From assembly GCA_964590195.1 (NCBI GenBank), contig CAZPWJ010000012.1, positions 16,166 through 80,165 on the forward strand: a stretch of 64,000 nt of DNA, in the 5' to 3' direction. The stretch's first letter is position 1; each line of letters opens with the position of its first letter. Made by a program: the position numbers and the translations under genes. Of the stretch, positions 53,757-63,016 are shown piece by piece. The notes under the pieces were generated by a model. It was not told where the DNA came from. It saw only the letters and a program-made list of their open reading frames with translations, and did no database searches. The stretch is from GCA-2731375 sp964590195. Lineage in GTDB: Bacteria > Pseudomonadota > Alphaproteobacteria > GCA-2731375.

Positions 53757-54980
53757 CTAGCGCACCGAAACGGGCAGTTTGTCAAAACCGCGAAAGCGCA
53801 CGCGGGGGGTTAGCTGGCTGTCGCCGTTTCTTCTGAGGTTGGGAAAACGGTCGATGAATTTACCAATCGCCACCCGGCCCTCAATGCGCCCCAGGGTGTT
53901 GCCCATGCAAATGTGCTTGCCCAGGCCAAAGGCGATCTGGCGGTTGGGGCTGCGGGTGATGTCCACATTCTCCGGATCATTGAACTGCGCCGGGTCGCGG
54001 TTGGCGGCGGCGATGCAGCAGTGAATGAACGATCCGGCGGGAACAGTCGTTTTGCCGAATACCACGTCCTCCATTGCCTTGCGGTTACCGATTTGCAGCG
54101 GTGATTGGTAGCGCAGGGATTCCTCGATCGTGCCGTGGATCAATTCCGGATCGTCGCGCAGCTTGTGCAATTGATCCGGCGCCCCCAACAACATATCGAT
54201 GCTGTTGCCGATCAGATTAGCGGTGGTTTCATGGCCGGCGTTGAGCAGGAAAATGCAATTCTGTACCAATTCCACCGGGCTTAGGCGTTCGCCATCGACC
54301 TCGCCGAAAATCAGGGCCGACAGCACTTCGCCGATCTGGCTGCCGCCGGGGTTTTCCCGGCGCTTGGCGATCAGTTCGTTCAGCATCGCCTCGAATTCCT
54401 CCACCGCTCCCTCGCCGGCGCGCAGCGCCTCGGGCGAGACCACGGGGTCGAGGGCGCCAAGAATAAGATTGGAATAGCCGCGCAGCAGATGGCGTTGTTC
54501 TTCGGGTACTCCCAGCATGTCGGAAATCACCTGGGTCGGCAGGGCCAGGGCATAGTCTTCGATGATTTCGAATTCACCCATGGCGTCGAGCTTGTCCAGA
54601 AGATCATCGATCACCCGTTCGACCACCGGCTCTAGCTCGGCCAGTTTTCGTGGCGTGAAGGCGGCGGCCAGCAGTTTGCGGACCCGGGTGTGAATGGGCG
54701 GATCGTTGAACACCAGAGAAGTAGTATGATGGGTATAAAGCGGGCCATCGCCGAACCGCGGCTTAAAGGCGACTTTCTTGTCGGAGCTCATGGCGGGGTG
54801 CTTGAAGGATTGCACGACATCGTCATAGCGGGTCAAAAAATAGCTGCCGTCGGCGTTGCGGTGCACCGGATCGTTCTCGCGCAACAGCCGATAGGTTGGA
54901 AAGGGGTCGTGGGCCGCTTCGTTGTCGAAGTCGCTTAGATTGAAGGCCTTTGCCTTTTCGAAATCGGACATGTCCGCCAT
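53757..54980 (-). CDS. Cytochrome P450
   Basis: The 407-residue soluble bacterial P450 has all core motifs: NAGHETTANL in the I helix (near 248), EESLRY for the ExxR pair (near 286), and the haem loop FGLGKHICMG with the ligand Cys357. It uses electrons from a ferredoxin/reductase to hydroxylate a hydrophobic substrate; no redox partner is encoded nearby. I chose the ATG at 54980, one base after the stop of the MaoC-like gene, so the two are co-transcribed. The pairing suggests a lipid, terpene or steroid acyl-CoA pathway. Confidence 0.93.
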   Translation of the reverse strand: MADMSDFEKAKAFNLSDFDNEAAHDPFPTYRLLRENDPVHRNADGSYFLTRYDDVVQSFKHPAMSSDKKVAFKPRFGDGPLYTHHTTSLVFNDPPIHTRVRKLLAAAFTPRKLAELEPVVERVIDDLLDKLDAMGEFEIIEDYALALPTQVISDMLGVPEEQRHLLRGYSNLILGALDPVVSPEALRAGEGAVEEFEAMLNELIAKRRENPGGSQIGEVLSALIFGEVDGERLSPVELVQNCIFLLNAGHETTANLIGNSIDMLLGAPDQLHKLRDDPELIHGTIEESLRYQSPLQIGNRKAMEDVVFGKTTVPAGSFIHCCIAAANRDPAQFNDPENVDITRSPNRQIAFGLGKHICMGNTLGRIEGRVAIGKFIDRFPNLRRNGDSQLTPRVRFRGFDKLPVSVR

Positions 54981-54981
54981 T

Positions 54982-55842
54982 TCATCCCAACTCCGCCAAT
55001 TGCGCCCGGCCATCCGCCAATACCAGTTTATCCCGGGCCAGGACCCAGGTTTCAAACTGTACCGCCGCGCCATCATGCCAAAGATAGGTGGTCATTTCCT
55101 CTCCCGGATAGACCGGTGCGGCGAAGGCGGCTGAGAAACCTTTCAGGCGTTTCCCATCATGCTCGCCGGTTGCCTGCAGGACTGCCCGGCAGGCATGCCC
55201 CCAGGTTGACAGGCCATGCATGATCGGTCCGGCGAAACCCTGCTGGTGGGCCACGGATGGCGTGGAATGGATTTTTGCCCGCCCGCCCAGCAAGCGGTAG
55301 ATCAAAGCGACCTGGGGCGATGTCGAGATCGATACGGTGGCATCCGCATCCCGCTTCGGCCGCGCTTCGGTGGCCGGGCGCCGCCCTTCGGGTGCGGCAT
55401 CAACGCGGAAATCGCGAGCCATGTAGCTGGCCCGCAGTTCGGCCAGAACGGCGCCGTCGTCGGCGTTTCTGATCGTGGTTTCGGCGGCCAATATGGTGGC
55501 GTTCTGTTTCGGCTTGTCCATGACGCCGACGATACGGTTGTCCGCTCGCAGCTTTGCCGCGACGGGAAATGGCCGATGAATTTCCATGCCCTGGGACAGA
55601 TGGATCAGTTTTGGCCATTCAATGCCCAACTCCAGGATAAAGCCGATATCCCAGGCCGCGACAGAGGCGAAGGTGGGAAATACCCGCAGGTCATCTTCCA
55701 ACACGAATGGCAATTGCCGCTCGTCGGTTGGATTCAGACCCAGCCCGATGCCCAGGGCATACAAAATCACCTGGTGCTGGTCATAAGCGAATGACTTGTC
55801 CAGGCTCTGGTGTTGCAGCAGGTCTTGATAGGTCAATGTCAT
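54982..55842 (-). CDS. MaoC-like double-hotdog protein lacking the hydratase-2 catalytic Asp/Asn
   Basis: The 286-residue protein has the two-hotdog layout of type 2 enoyl-CoA hydratases: an N-terminal half with YALGIGLGLNPTDERQLPFV and a C-terminal half with GFAGPIMHGLSTWGHA. The usual active-site motif GDxNPLH reads GGRAKIH (186-192) here: Asp becomes Gly187, Asn becomes Ala189, Pro becomes Lys190, and only His192 remains. It may have a different reaction or only bind acyl-CoA. It is coupled to the P450 gene with a 1-base gap. Confidence 0.85.
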   Translation of the reverse strand: MTLTYQDLLQHQSLDKSFAYDQHQVILYALGIGLGLNPTDERQLPFVLEDDLRVFPTFASVAAWDIGFILELGIEWPKLIHLSQGMEIHRPFPVAAKLRADNRIVGVMDKPKQNATILAAETTIRNADDGAVLAELRASYMARDFRVDAAPEGRRPATEARPKRDADATVSISTSPQVALIYRLLGGRAKIHSTPSVAHQQGFAGPIMHGLSTWGHACRAVLQATGEHDGKRLKGFSAAFAAPVYPGEEMTTYLWHDGAAVQFETWVLARDKLVLADGRAQLAELG

Positions 55843-56054
55843 GCTTGGCCGTCAATTTTACGACCGGGTTTTGCCTGGTCCATGAATCGAAGGATAACGG
55901 CAAATCCTGGCATCAGGTACATATAGTTGGCCGGCGCCATAACGGGCCGCCTTAATCCCGCCATGAATTCTTCCAGAAATGGCCGCGCGCCGGCCTAACC
56001 GCCGCCCCATGGCCGTGGCCTGATCTCTCCCGCATTGCAACAGGAGAGACCCCG

Positions 56055-58307
56055 ATGCCGACCGCCCGCCACCGAATATCGCCCCATCGTACCTTGACTG
56101 ATCAGCGCTTCGCCGTTCTGGTCATGAATTGTCTGGCCGCCTTGATCCTGGTGATCTCCGTCACCGCCGCTTCCGCCAACCCTGGTCCACCGGTACGGCC
56201 CGGCGAGGTTGGGGAGGGGAGTTTTCTGTTGCGCCCCGAAGGCGGGGGTGAGGGCGTGCTCTACCGGGCCGCCCTGGTGCAAAAGACCGAGGTGGAGATC
56301 GATGTCTCCGGCCTGGTGGCCCGCGCCGTGGTACGCCAGGAATTCGCCAACAGCGCCAAGACCTGGATGGAAGGGATCTATGTCTTTCCCCTGCCCCACA
56401 AGGCGGCGGTGGACAGTCTGCGCCTGATGGTTGGTGAGCGGGTGATCGAAGGCCGTATCGAGGAGCGAAAGAAGGCACAAAAGCAATATGCCCAGGCCAA
56501 ACGCCAGGGCAAAAAGGCGGCCCTGGTGGAGGCGGAGCGTCCGAACATATTTACCACCTCCGTTGCCAATATCGCCCCTGGCGAAGTGGTGCGGGTGGAA
56601 ATCCGCTATCAACACAGCGTCGCCTATCAAAGCGGCGAATTCCGCCTGCGCTTTCCCATGGTGGTAGGGCCTCGCTATATTCCGGGAGAAGCCCAGATTG
56701 CCCGCTTTGGTACCAACGGCTGGGCCGCCTCGGCCACCAACAGCAACGAAAGTCCGGCCAGCACCGATGCACAACGTATTACCCAGCCGGTGCAAAAACC
56801 CGGCCCCAACGGCGAACGCGATCTGAATCCGGTCTCCTTAACGGTGCGCCTGAACGCCGGCGTGCCCCTGGCCGATGTTAAAAGCCATCATCACAAGATC
56901 AGCCTCGACGGGCGGGGCGAAGGGCGGAGGACCATCACCTTGGCCGCCGGCCAAGCGCCCGCCGATCGGGATTTCGAGCTGACCTGGCAGCCCTTACCGG
57001 ATGCAGCACCCCGGGCCGGGCTATTCGTCGAGACCGATGCCCCGGTGCTGACGGCGCCGCGTATCCGCCATGCCTTGTTGATGTTGATGCCGCCCTCAAC
57101 CTCGGACCTGGACGGCGCGCGCCAGGCGCGGGAATTGCTGTTCGTGCTCGATACCTCCGGGTCCATGGGGGGTGAATCCATCCGCCAGGCCAAGGCCGCC
57201 TTGCTGCGTGCGCTCGACAGCCTGGGCGGTCAGGATTATTTCAACATCGTCGAATTCAACAGTGGCCATAGCATGCTGTTCCGGGCGCCCAGGCCGGCCG
57301 ATGCCGGCCACCTGACCCAGGCCAAGGCTTGGGTGTCGAATTTGCAGGCCGGCGGCGGTACCAGGATGGCCCCCGCCCTGGCCACGGCCCTGCAGCAGGC
57401 GGCCACGCCGGGGCTGTTGCGTCAGGTGGTGTTCCTGACCGACGGCGCCGTCGGTAACGAGGCGGAACTGTTCGCGTTGATCGCCAAGTCCCTTGGCGGG
57501 GCGCGGCTGTTCACGGTTGGCATCGGCGCTGCCCCCAACGGCCACTTCATGCGCGGTGCGGCGCGGGCCGGGCGCGGCACGTTCGTGCATATCGGCTCCT
57601 CCGCCCAGGTCGGCGCGCGGATGGATGAACTGGTGCATAAACTCAGCCGGCCCGCCCTGACCGATATCGAGGTGCGTTTTGATGGCGCGGTGGCGGAACT
57701 GGCCCGCGACCCGGTGCCCGATCTTTATGCCGGCGAACCCCTGGTGGTGGTGGCGAAACTGACCGGCAAGGCCCATACGGTGCGCCTCAGCGGGCGCTGG
57801 GGCAAGAATGCCTGGCGCCAGGATATGGATCTGCAAGGCGGCCAGGTGGGCAAGGGTATCGCCAAGCTATGGGCTCAGCGCCGGATCACCGCATTGGAAG
57901 ATAACCCGGACAGAAGCGAGAACCCCGGCCAGCTGGATGCCCAGGTTTTGACCCTGGCCATGGACTACGGCCTGGTCAGCCGCCTGACCGCCCTGATCGC
58001 TGTGGACCAGGTGCAGTCCCGGCCCGACGAAGCCTTGCTGGGTAACGAAGAGTTACCCGCCAATCTGCCCCATGGCTGGCGTTACGAGAAGGTTTTCGGC
58101 AAGTCCGCCGGGCCGCTCAGGCAGGCGTCGTTGAAGCGTGTTTCCGGTCAGGCGCCCCGCGCCTCCCAGGTCTCACAGGGCGCGGCATCCGGTGTCAGCC
58201 TGCCCGCGACCGCGACGCCGTCCAGCCTGTTGCTGCTGGCCGGCCTGATTCTGACCCTGTTAGCGCTGGCCCTGTTCGGCTGGCGCGGAATGGAGCCGCG
58301 CTCTTGA
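56055..58307 (+). CDS. VIT/VWA surface protein, target of the class GN sortase
   Basis: The 750-residue protein fits the marine proteobacterial sortase-target family. It has a signal peptide (about 20-41), a VIT domain (about 60-190; GIYVFPLPHKAAVDSLRLMVG), a VWA domain with an intact metal site in VLDTSGSMGG (Asp366) and TDGAVGNEAE, and a C-terminal sorting signal: LPATATP (716-722), membrane helix (about 724-743) and a short basic tail RGMEPRS. The sortase would cut this motif and attach the protein. The stop overlaps the sortase start by 4 bases. Confidence 0.92.
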   Translation: MPTARHRISPHRTLTDQRFAVLVMNCLAALILVISVTAASANPGPPVRPGEVGEGSFLLRPEGGGEGVLYRAALVQKTEVEIDVSGLVARAVVRQEFANSAKTWMEGIYVFPLPHKAAVDSLRLMVGERVIEGRIEERKKAQKQYAQAKRQGKKAALVEAERPNIFTTSVANIAPGEVVRVEIRYQHSVAYQSGEFRLRFPMVVGPRYIPGEAQIARFGTNGWAASATNSNESPASTDAQRITQPVQKPGPNGERDLNPVSLTVRLNAGVPLADVKSHHHKISLDGRGEGRRTITLAAGQAPADRDFELTWQPLPDAAPRAGLFVETDAPVLTAPRIRHALLMLMPPSTSDLDGARQARELLFVLDTSGSMGGESIRQAKAALLRALDSLGGQDYFNIVEFNSGHSMLFRAPRPADAGHLTQAKAWVSNLQAGGGTRMAPALATALQQAATPGLLRQVVFLTDGAVGNEAELFALIAKSLGGARLFTVGIGAAPNGHFMRGAARAGRGTFVHIGSSAQVGARMDELVHKLSRPALTDIEVRFDGAVAELARDPVPDLYAGEPLVVVAKLTGKAHTVRLSGRWGKNAWRQDMDLQGGQVGKGIAKLWAQRRITALEDNPDRSENPGQLDAQVLTLAMDYGLVSRLTALIAVDQVQSRPDEALLGNEELPANLPHGWRYEKVFGKSAGPLRQASLKRVSGQAPRASQVSQGAASGVSLPATATPSSLLLLAGLILTLLALALFGWRGMEPRS

Positions 58308-58933
58308 GGTTTGCCCCTCACCAAAGGGCAGGCTCCCTTCCATCCCGCCGTGCGCGACGTTTATTGCCCGTCGCCGCGGCGGGTCTCTGCCTTGCGTTGG
58401 GTCTGGTCCTGCTGGCACAAGGCTTGTGGATCCCCATTAAGGCACAGGTGGCGCAGATCCTGTTGGCGCGGGCCTGGGCCCAAACCTTGCAGGGCCATGC
58501 AGCGCCACCCTGGCCCGGCGCCGACACCACCGCCGTGGCGGAGCTGAACTTTGCCGGTAAATCCTTCGTGGTGCTTTCTGGCGGCAGTGGCCAGGCTTTG
58601 GCTTTCGCGCCCAGCCACTTGCCCGGCACGCCGCTGCCGGGAGAGGCGGGCCTGTCGGTGATCGCGGCGCATCGGGATACCCATTTCGAGGGTTTGGGCG
58701 ATCTGGCGCCCGGCGAAATCATCACGCTACGCCGGGCCGATGGGGCGCTGCACCGCTTCCGCATATCCGAGGGCCGCATCATCAATGCGCGGACGGCGCG
58801 TCTGCATACCCAGGCCGGCCCACCGCGTTTGGCCCTGGTGACCTGTTGGCCTCTGGATAGCCCGGTGCCGGGCGGACCGTTGCGCTTTGTGCTGTTCGCG
58901 GACCGCGTGGCAACGCTATATCAGCGGGGGTGA
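58304..58933 (+). CDS. Class GN sortase
   Basis: The 209-residue transpeptidase has an N-terminal membrane anchor (about 22-44) and a sortase fold with catalytic His123 in AAHRDTHFEGLG and Cys181 in LVTCWPLD (the CW pair typical of this group), and an Arg in GGPLRFVLF. It is dedicated to the upstream VIT/VWA target. The start is probably the TTG at 58304 overlapping the target's stop (TTGA), with GGAG about 9 bases ahead. This is one of the few sortase systems of Gram-negative bacteria. Confidence 0.93.
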   Translation: MRFAPHQRAGSLPSRRARRLLPVAAAGLCLALGLVLLAQGLWIPIKAQVAQILLARAWAQTLQGHAAPPWPGADTTAVAELNFAGKSFVVLSGGSGQALAFAPSHLPGTPLPGEAGLSVIAAHRDTHFEGLGDLAPGEIITLRRADGALHRFRISEGRIINARTARLHTQAGPPRLALVTCWPLDSPVPGGPLRFVLFADRVATLYQRG

Positions 58934-59031
58934 ACACAAAATCGTCATAATTGCGCCCTTGCACCGCCACCATTTCGAGCCAATATTAAACTGAAATGTA
59001 TCCTGGGCAGCCAGGGAGGGAGGGTGCGCAT

Positions 59032-59286
59032 ATGACGATCTATCGAAATTCAGCACGGGCCGCCAGTTTTGAACAGGAAGGCCTGTCCCGCTTGATCCTG
59101 CTTGGTCTACTGGGCCTATGGGCCCTGATCGCCATGGCCGTCGCCTGTAACCCGAAACTGGTGGCCGAGGCCGAAAATCAGGATAAGGCCTCTTATGTTT
59201 CCTGCGAACCGGCCGAGGCCAGGGCGCCAGGAGAGCTGCTGCGTTGCACTGTTCAGCCCCGCGCCACGAAGCCCCGGAACATTTAG
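59032..59286 (+). CDS. Small single-pass membrane protein downstream of the sortase
   Basis: The 84-residue protein has a hydrophilic N-terminal segment, one membrane helix (about 20-38; LILLGLLGLWALIAMAVA), then a short tail with two cysteines (SCEPAEA and LLRCTVQ). GGGAGGGAGGG lies upstream of the ATG at 59032. It is 98 bases after the sortase and 2 bases before the SIMPL gene, so it may belong to the same expression unit. I do not recognise a family. Confidence 0.62.
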   Translation: MTIYRNSARAASFEQEGLSRLILLGLLGLWALIAMAVACNPKLVAEAENQDKASYVSCEPAEARAPGELLRCTVQPRATKPRNI

Positions 59287-59288
59287 CC

Positions 59289-60005
59289 ATGCGCCTTCGA
59301 ATTCTGTTGTTGGGCCTGATGCTCGGCGCCCTGGCGGCGCCGGCGTGGGCCGGTGAGACGACCCATCACCGCGGTTACGCCATGGAGCGGCGCATTGCCG
59401 TGCAGGGCCTGGGCGTGGTTACGGCACGGCCCGACGTGGCGGTCATTCAGGCCGGCGTCACCGCGCAGGCCCCAAGCGCCAAGGCGGCTCTCGATGCACA
59501 CAACGAGGTAATGGTCAGGCTGTTGGCGGAATTAGAGGCGTTTGGCCTGGCCATGCGCGATGTGCAAAGCCGGCAGGTCAATCTGCGGGCCATTTATCCG
59601 CGCCGCAAAAGCGACCAGGAAACGGTGCCCGCGCCAAGCGCTTTCCGGGCCACCGGCAATCTGTCGATCCGCCTGCGGCAGGTTGACCGTCTGGGCGATC
59701 TGTTGGACCAATTGACCACGGCTGGTGCCAATAACATATCGGGCCTGAATTTTGCAATTGGCGAACCGGAAGCGTTGCAGGACGAGGCCCGCAAGCTGGC
59801 CATTCAGGATGCCCGCCGCCGGGCTGGCATATATGCGGCCGAGGCCGGCGTAAAATTGGGTGAAGTGCTGCGGATCAGGGAAGGCGGCGTCCCCAGCCGG
59901 TTCCGGGAATTCCGAACCCTGGCGGCCAGCGGCTCACGCAATCCCACGGCGCCGGGCGAGACGGAAATCCGCATGGCGGTCACGGTCGTTTTCGCGCTCA
60001 AATAA
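59289..60005 (+). CDS. Periplasmic SIMPL (DUF541) protein
   Basis: The 238-residue protein has a signal peptide (MRLRILLLGLMLGALAAPAWA) and the SIMPL domain: ISVQG-like RIAVQGLGVVTARPDVAVIQ, then repeated helical segments and LAIQDARRRAGIYAAEAGVKLGE. SIMPL proteins (Oxidative stress defence YggE-like) are periplasmic trimers or oligomers of uncertain role. It starts 2 bases after the small membrane protein gene, so the two are certainly linked; a link to the sortase is only positional. Confidence 0.88.
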   Translation: MRLRILLLGLMLGALAAPAWAGETTHHRGYAMERRIAVQGLGVVTARPDVAVIQAGVTAQAPSAKAALDAHNEVMVRLLAELEAFGLAMRDVQSRQVNLRAIYPRRKSDQETVPAPSAFRATGNLSIRLRQVDRLGDLLDQLTTAGANNISGLNFAIGEPEALQDEARKLAIQDARRRAGIYAAEAGVKLGEVLRIREGGVPSRFREFRTLAASGSRNPTAPGETEIRMAVTVVFALK

Positions 60006-60014
60006 GCGGCAAAA

Positions 60015-61949
60015 TCAGCTGATTTTTGGAAGGGGCAAGCGTCCCTTGATGATTTTGCGCGTCGGGGTCAGGGGCATTTCGTCCAGTAGCACCAGGTGTT
60101 CGGGCAGCTTGGTCTTGGCGATGCCGTGGCTCAAAAGATAGTCGCAGAGGATATCCAGATCGATTTCGGGATCCGTGGCGACGGCGAAGCAGCAGGCCCG
60201 CTCGCCCAGGACCTCGTCGGGCAGGGGCACGATGGCCGATTGCGCGATGGCGGGATGACTGTCCAGCAGGTCTTCGATTTCGCGGGGATTATATTTTACC
60301 CCGCCACGGTTGATGATGTCCTTGATCCGGCCCGTGATGGCGAAGTTGCCGTTGCCGTCCTGGGCGGCCAGGTCGCCGCTGCGGAACCAGCCGTCATCGG
60401 TGAAGGCGGCGGCATTGGCGTCCGGGTTGTCGAAATAGCCGGGAAATAGCATGGAGCCGCGGACCTGCAACTCCCCATCCTCGCCAATTCGCGCCTCGGC
60501 GCCCGGTGCGGGTCTGCCGGCGGAGGTCGCCGAGATTTCGATGCCGTCGCCGGGCCGGCAGTACAGCCCGCCCTGGGTTTCCGTCATGCCCCAAAGCTGG
60601 GTAATCTCGCAATTCGGCAGCTTGGCGGAGGCCGCGCGCGCCATCTCCTCCGGTACGGCGCTGCCTGAAAGAATGGCTATTTTCAAGGCGCTGCAATCAT
60701 GCTTGTCAAACAGGCCCATGCCCAGGCAGGCGGCTATATGCGCCGGGGCCGCCAACAGGGCGGTGGCCCGGCCCGCATGAATGGTGGCGGCCAGATCGGG
60801 CGGCGTGAAGCTGGGCAGCAGCAGATTGGCGGCGCCGTTGTGCATTGACATGTGCAACGCATACAGCCCGAACAGATGCCCAAACGGCGGCGCGGATATA
60901 ATCACATCATCGGGTCCAAGCTGATGCGCGCCGACACCCAGACGGCCGTTGCCCAGCATGGTGTGTGAATTATGCGGCACCGCCTTGGGCGAGGCCGTGG
61001 TGCCGGAGGTATAGAGCAGCAACATCGGGTCCGCCGCCACGGGCAGCGGCAGATCCAGCTTGTCCGCGCTGGCGGTGCCATTGGCCAGATCAGCGAAGGA
61101 GACTGTGCCCGCCACCGCGTCACCAATGGCGATCACTTTTTGCAGTTTCGGCAGGCTTAAATTCAAGGCCGCCTGGGCGGCGGCGAAACCGCCCGCATCC
61201 GTCAGGCAGATCAGTGCCCGGGCCCGGCTGTGGCTCAGCAGGGTCTCGAACTCCCGCTCCCGATGGGGCATGTAGAGCGTGGTCATGACGCCGCCCAGGC
61301 GGGCGATTGCCAGATAGCTGATGACGTACTCCGCCACGTTGGGCAACTGCACCGCGATGACATCGCCCCGGCCCAGACCAAGGCCATGCAGGCCACCGGC
61401 CAGACGATCCACCCGGTCCCACAGATCGGCATAGCTGATAACGGTTTCGCCCTGAATGATCGCCGGCGCCGTGCCACGCTCCGCCGCATGGCGGGCGAGG
61501 AGGCTGGCCAGGGTGTCATTATTCCACCAGCCCTGATCGCTGTAATGGCGGGCCCGTTCTGGGTCGAAGCGCATGGCATCACGCAGGGCCAGGGCGTCGT
61601 CGTGATACTGAAAGCGTTCTTCGTGGGGCATGAAACGTTCCTCCCGAAAGCGCCTTCCCCCGCCAAGATCCAACAGGCGTTGGAAGTGATTGGTGTGAAA
61701 GCGCCGCCGCTCCATCATGGTGCGGATGTACATCACCTGGATTTCGCTCAGGCCGATCTGTTCGGCGATCTCGCCGTCGCTCATGCCGCGCTCATCACGG
61801 CTTGCCTCGATGGCGTCGAAATCCAGTTCGCGGACCGGATCGCCCCGGCGGCTTTGCATGTTATGGCTCATCCCGAAAATCAGCTCGCCATAGCTGTCAA
61901 TCATGGCGTCGGTGACGCCGATCTGCCGGCGGTTCAAACCCTGGGCCAT
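60015..61949 (-). CDS. AMP-forming acyl-CoA synthetase with HTH-like N-terminal extension
   Basis: The 644-residue enzyme has a full acyl-CoA ligase region (about 155-640): P-loop LLLYTSGTTASPKAVP, WGMTETQGGLYC, and the C-terminal GRIKDIINRGGVKYNPREIED plus the Lys in TRKIIKGRLP. About 130 extra N-terminal residues include RGMSDGEIAEQIGLSEIQV (54-72), which looks like a helix-turn-helix. The substrate is probably an aromatic or medium-chain acid. I chose the ATG at 61949, one base after the stop of the Fe-S protein (TGATATG). The end of the gene is 9 bases from the convergent SIMPL gene. Confidence 0.88.
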   Translation of the reverse strand: MAQGLNRRQIGVTDAMIDSYGELIFGMSHNMQSRRGDPVRELDFDAIEASRDERGMSDGEIAEQIGLSEIQVMYIRTMMERRRFHTNHFQRLLDLGGGRRFREERFMPHEERFQYHDDALALRDAMRFDPERARHYSDQGWWNNDTLASLLARHAAERGTAPAIIQGETVISYADLWDRVDRLAGGLHGLGLGRGDVIAVQLPNVAEYVISYLAIARLGGVMTTLYMPHREREFETLLSHSRARALICLTDAGGFAAAQAALNLSLPKLQKVIAIGDAVAGTVSFADLANGTASADKLDLPLPVAADPMLLLYTSGTTASPKAVPHNSHTMLGNGRLGVGAHQLGPDDVIISAPPFGHLFGLYALHMSMHNGAANLLLPSFTPPDLAATIHAGRATALLAAPAHIAACLGMGLFDKHDCSALKIAILSGSAVPEEMARAASAKLPNCEITQLWGMTETQGGLYCRPGDGIEISATSAGRPAPGAEARIGEDGELQVRGSMLFPGYFDNPDANAAAFTDDGWFRSGDLAAQDGNGNFAITGRIKDIINRGGVKYNPREIEDLLDSHPAIAQSAIVPLPDEVLGERACCFAVATDPEIDLDILCDYLLSHGIAKTKLPEHLVLLDEMPLTPTRKIIKGRLPLPKIS

Positions 61950-61950
61950 A

Positions 61951-62892
61951 TCAGGCCCCCATCCCAGCTGCTTTGGCTTTGGAGCGCCGGATGGGATCGG
62001 CCAGGGGTGACTTGGTGGCGATGGGGCAGACCCGCATGCACTCGAAACACTGTGCCAGCAGCCCGCCGGAGCCCACCGACATTTTGTACCAGAGCATCTT
62101 GTTGTCGGGATCGAACAGCGCCTCTTCACGGCCCTGGGCATCCTCCGCCGCCATTGCCTTCTCCAACAGGTCAGGCACGGCCTCGTACTGCTGGCTCATT
62201 TCGGCGCAGGCGGCCATGTCGTAGTGCATTTCCGCCTGCTTGCCGGCTTCATCGATCGTGCCCGAAAGGCATTGCACGGGGCAGAATTTCTGGCATGGGG
62301 TGCGTCCGGTCTGGCGGTACATGGAGGTACAGGACGGCGCCGGGCAGGGGTTTTGCGCCATCGGTTGATCTGGCGGCAATTCCAGTTCGGTGAAGACCGA
62401 TGCGAAATACATGTAGCCAAATTCCGGATGCAGCAGGATATCGCCGGCCAGGGAGCGGGCCCCGATGCCTGCCACCTCGGCATGCAGTTTCAGGCTTTGC
62501 AGCGGCACGCGGGGGCCTTTTTCGTTGTCCATGTCTGGCGGGCAATAGATTGCCGGGGTTTGGTATTTGCCTTCGATAAAAAAGGCGGCGCCATAGGAAA
62601 TGGTATAGGCCCGCGTTTCCGTGGAGCCGAAATAGCCCATGGCCTTGGCCGGCACCGCCCATGCCCCCTGGGTTTGGCCGCCAACGCCAAGGGAGATCAC
62701 CGATTTGACCTTTGGCATGATGTCGGAGGGGCGATGCCCGGGCGGCGCGATTCGCTCCAACGTGCCCAAATCGGCGACGCCCGCAGCCAGGGCACCCTTG
62801 CGCAGGCAATAATCAAGGATCGCCTGTTTCGCTTCTTCCGCGTCGTATTTTGTCGCCCCGGCCACGTATTCGTCTCCCGTAGTGTCGGGCAA
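61951..62892 (-). CDS. 4Fe-4S dicluster protein, QueG/reductive-dehalogenase-like
   Basis: The 313-residue protein has two cysteine groups: C183, C188, C200, C204 and C208 (NPCPAPSC, PCQKFCPVQC), and C282, C285 and C289 in CFECMRVCP. The N-terminal half resembles the reductase domain of epoxyqueuosine reductase and reductive dehalogenases (KVKSVISLGVG, then FGSTETRAYTISYGAAFFIE). Cobalamin use is possible but unproven. No signal peptide. It is translationally coupled to the acyl-CoA synthetase (1-base gap), so a reductive step on an acid or acyl-CoA is likely; queuosine synthesis is less likely. Confidence 0.82.
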   Translation of the reverse strand: MPDTTGDEYVAGATKYDAEEAKQAILDYCLRKGALAAGVADLGTLERIAPPGHRPSDIMPKVKSVISLGVGGQTQGAWAVPAKAMGYFGSTETRAYTISYGAAFFIEGKYQTPAIYCPPDMDNEKGPRVPLQSLKLHAEVAGIGARSLAGDILLHPEFGYMYFASVFTELELPPDQPMAQNPCPAPSCTSMYRQTGRTPCQKFCPVQCLSGTIDEAGKQAEMHYDMAACAEMSQQYEAVPDLLEKAMAAEDAQGREEALFDPDNKMLWYKMSVGSGGLLAQCFECMRVCPIATKSPLADPIRRSKAKAAGMGA

Positions 62893-63016
62893 TCCTACGG
62901 TGCTTCATGGGCGTTGGAAAGATGAACCTGGGATGAACGGTGCTCTCAGAACTCATTCAGGTCGGTTTTGGCATGGTGCGGACATTGATGATGCAAAACC
63001 GGAATTGGAGACCGCC

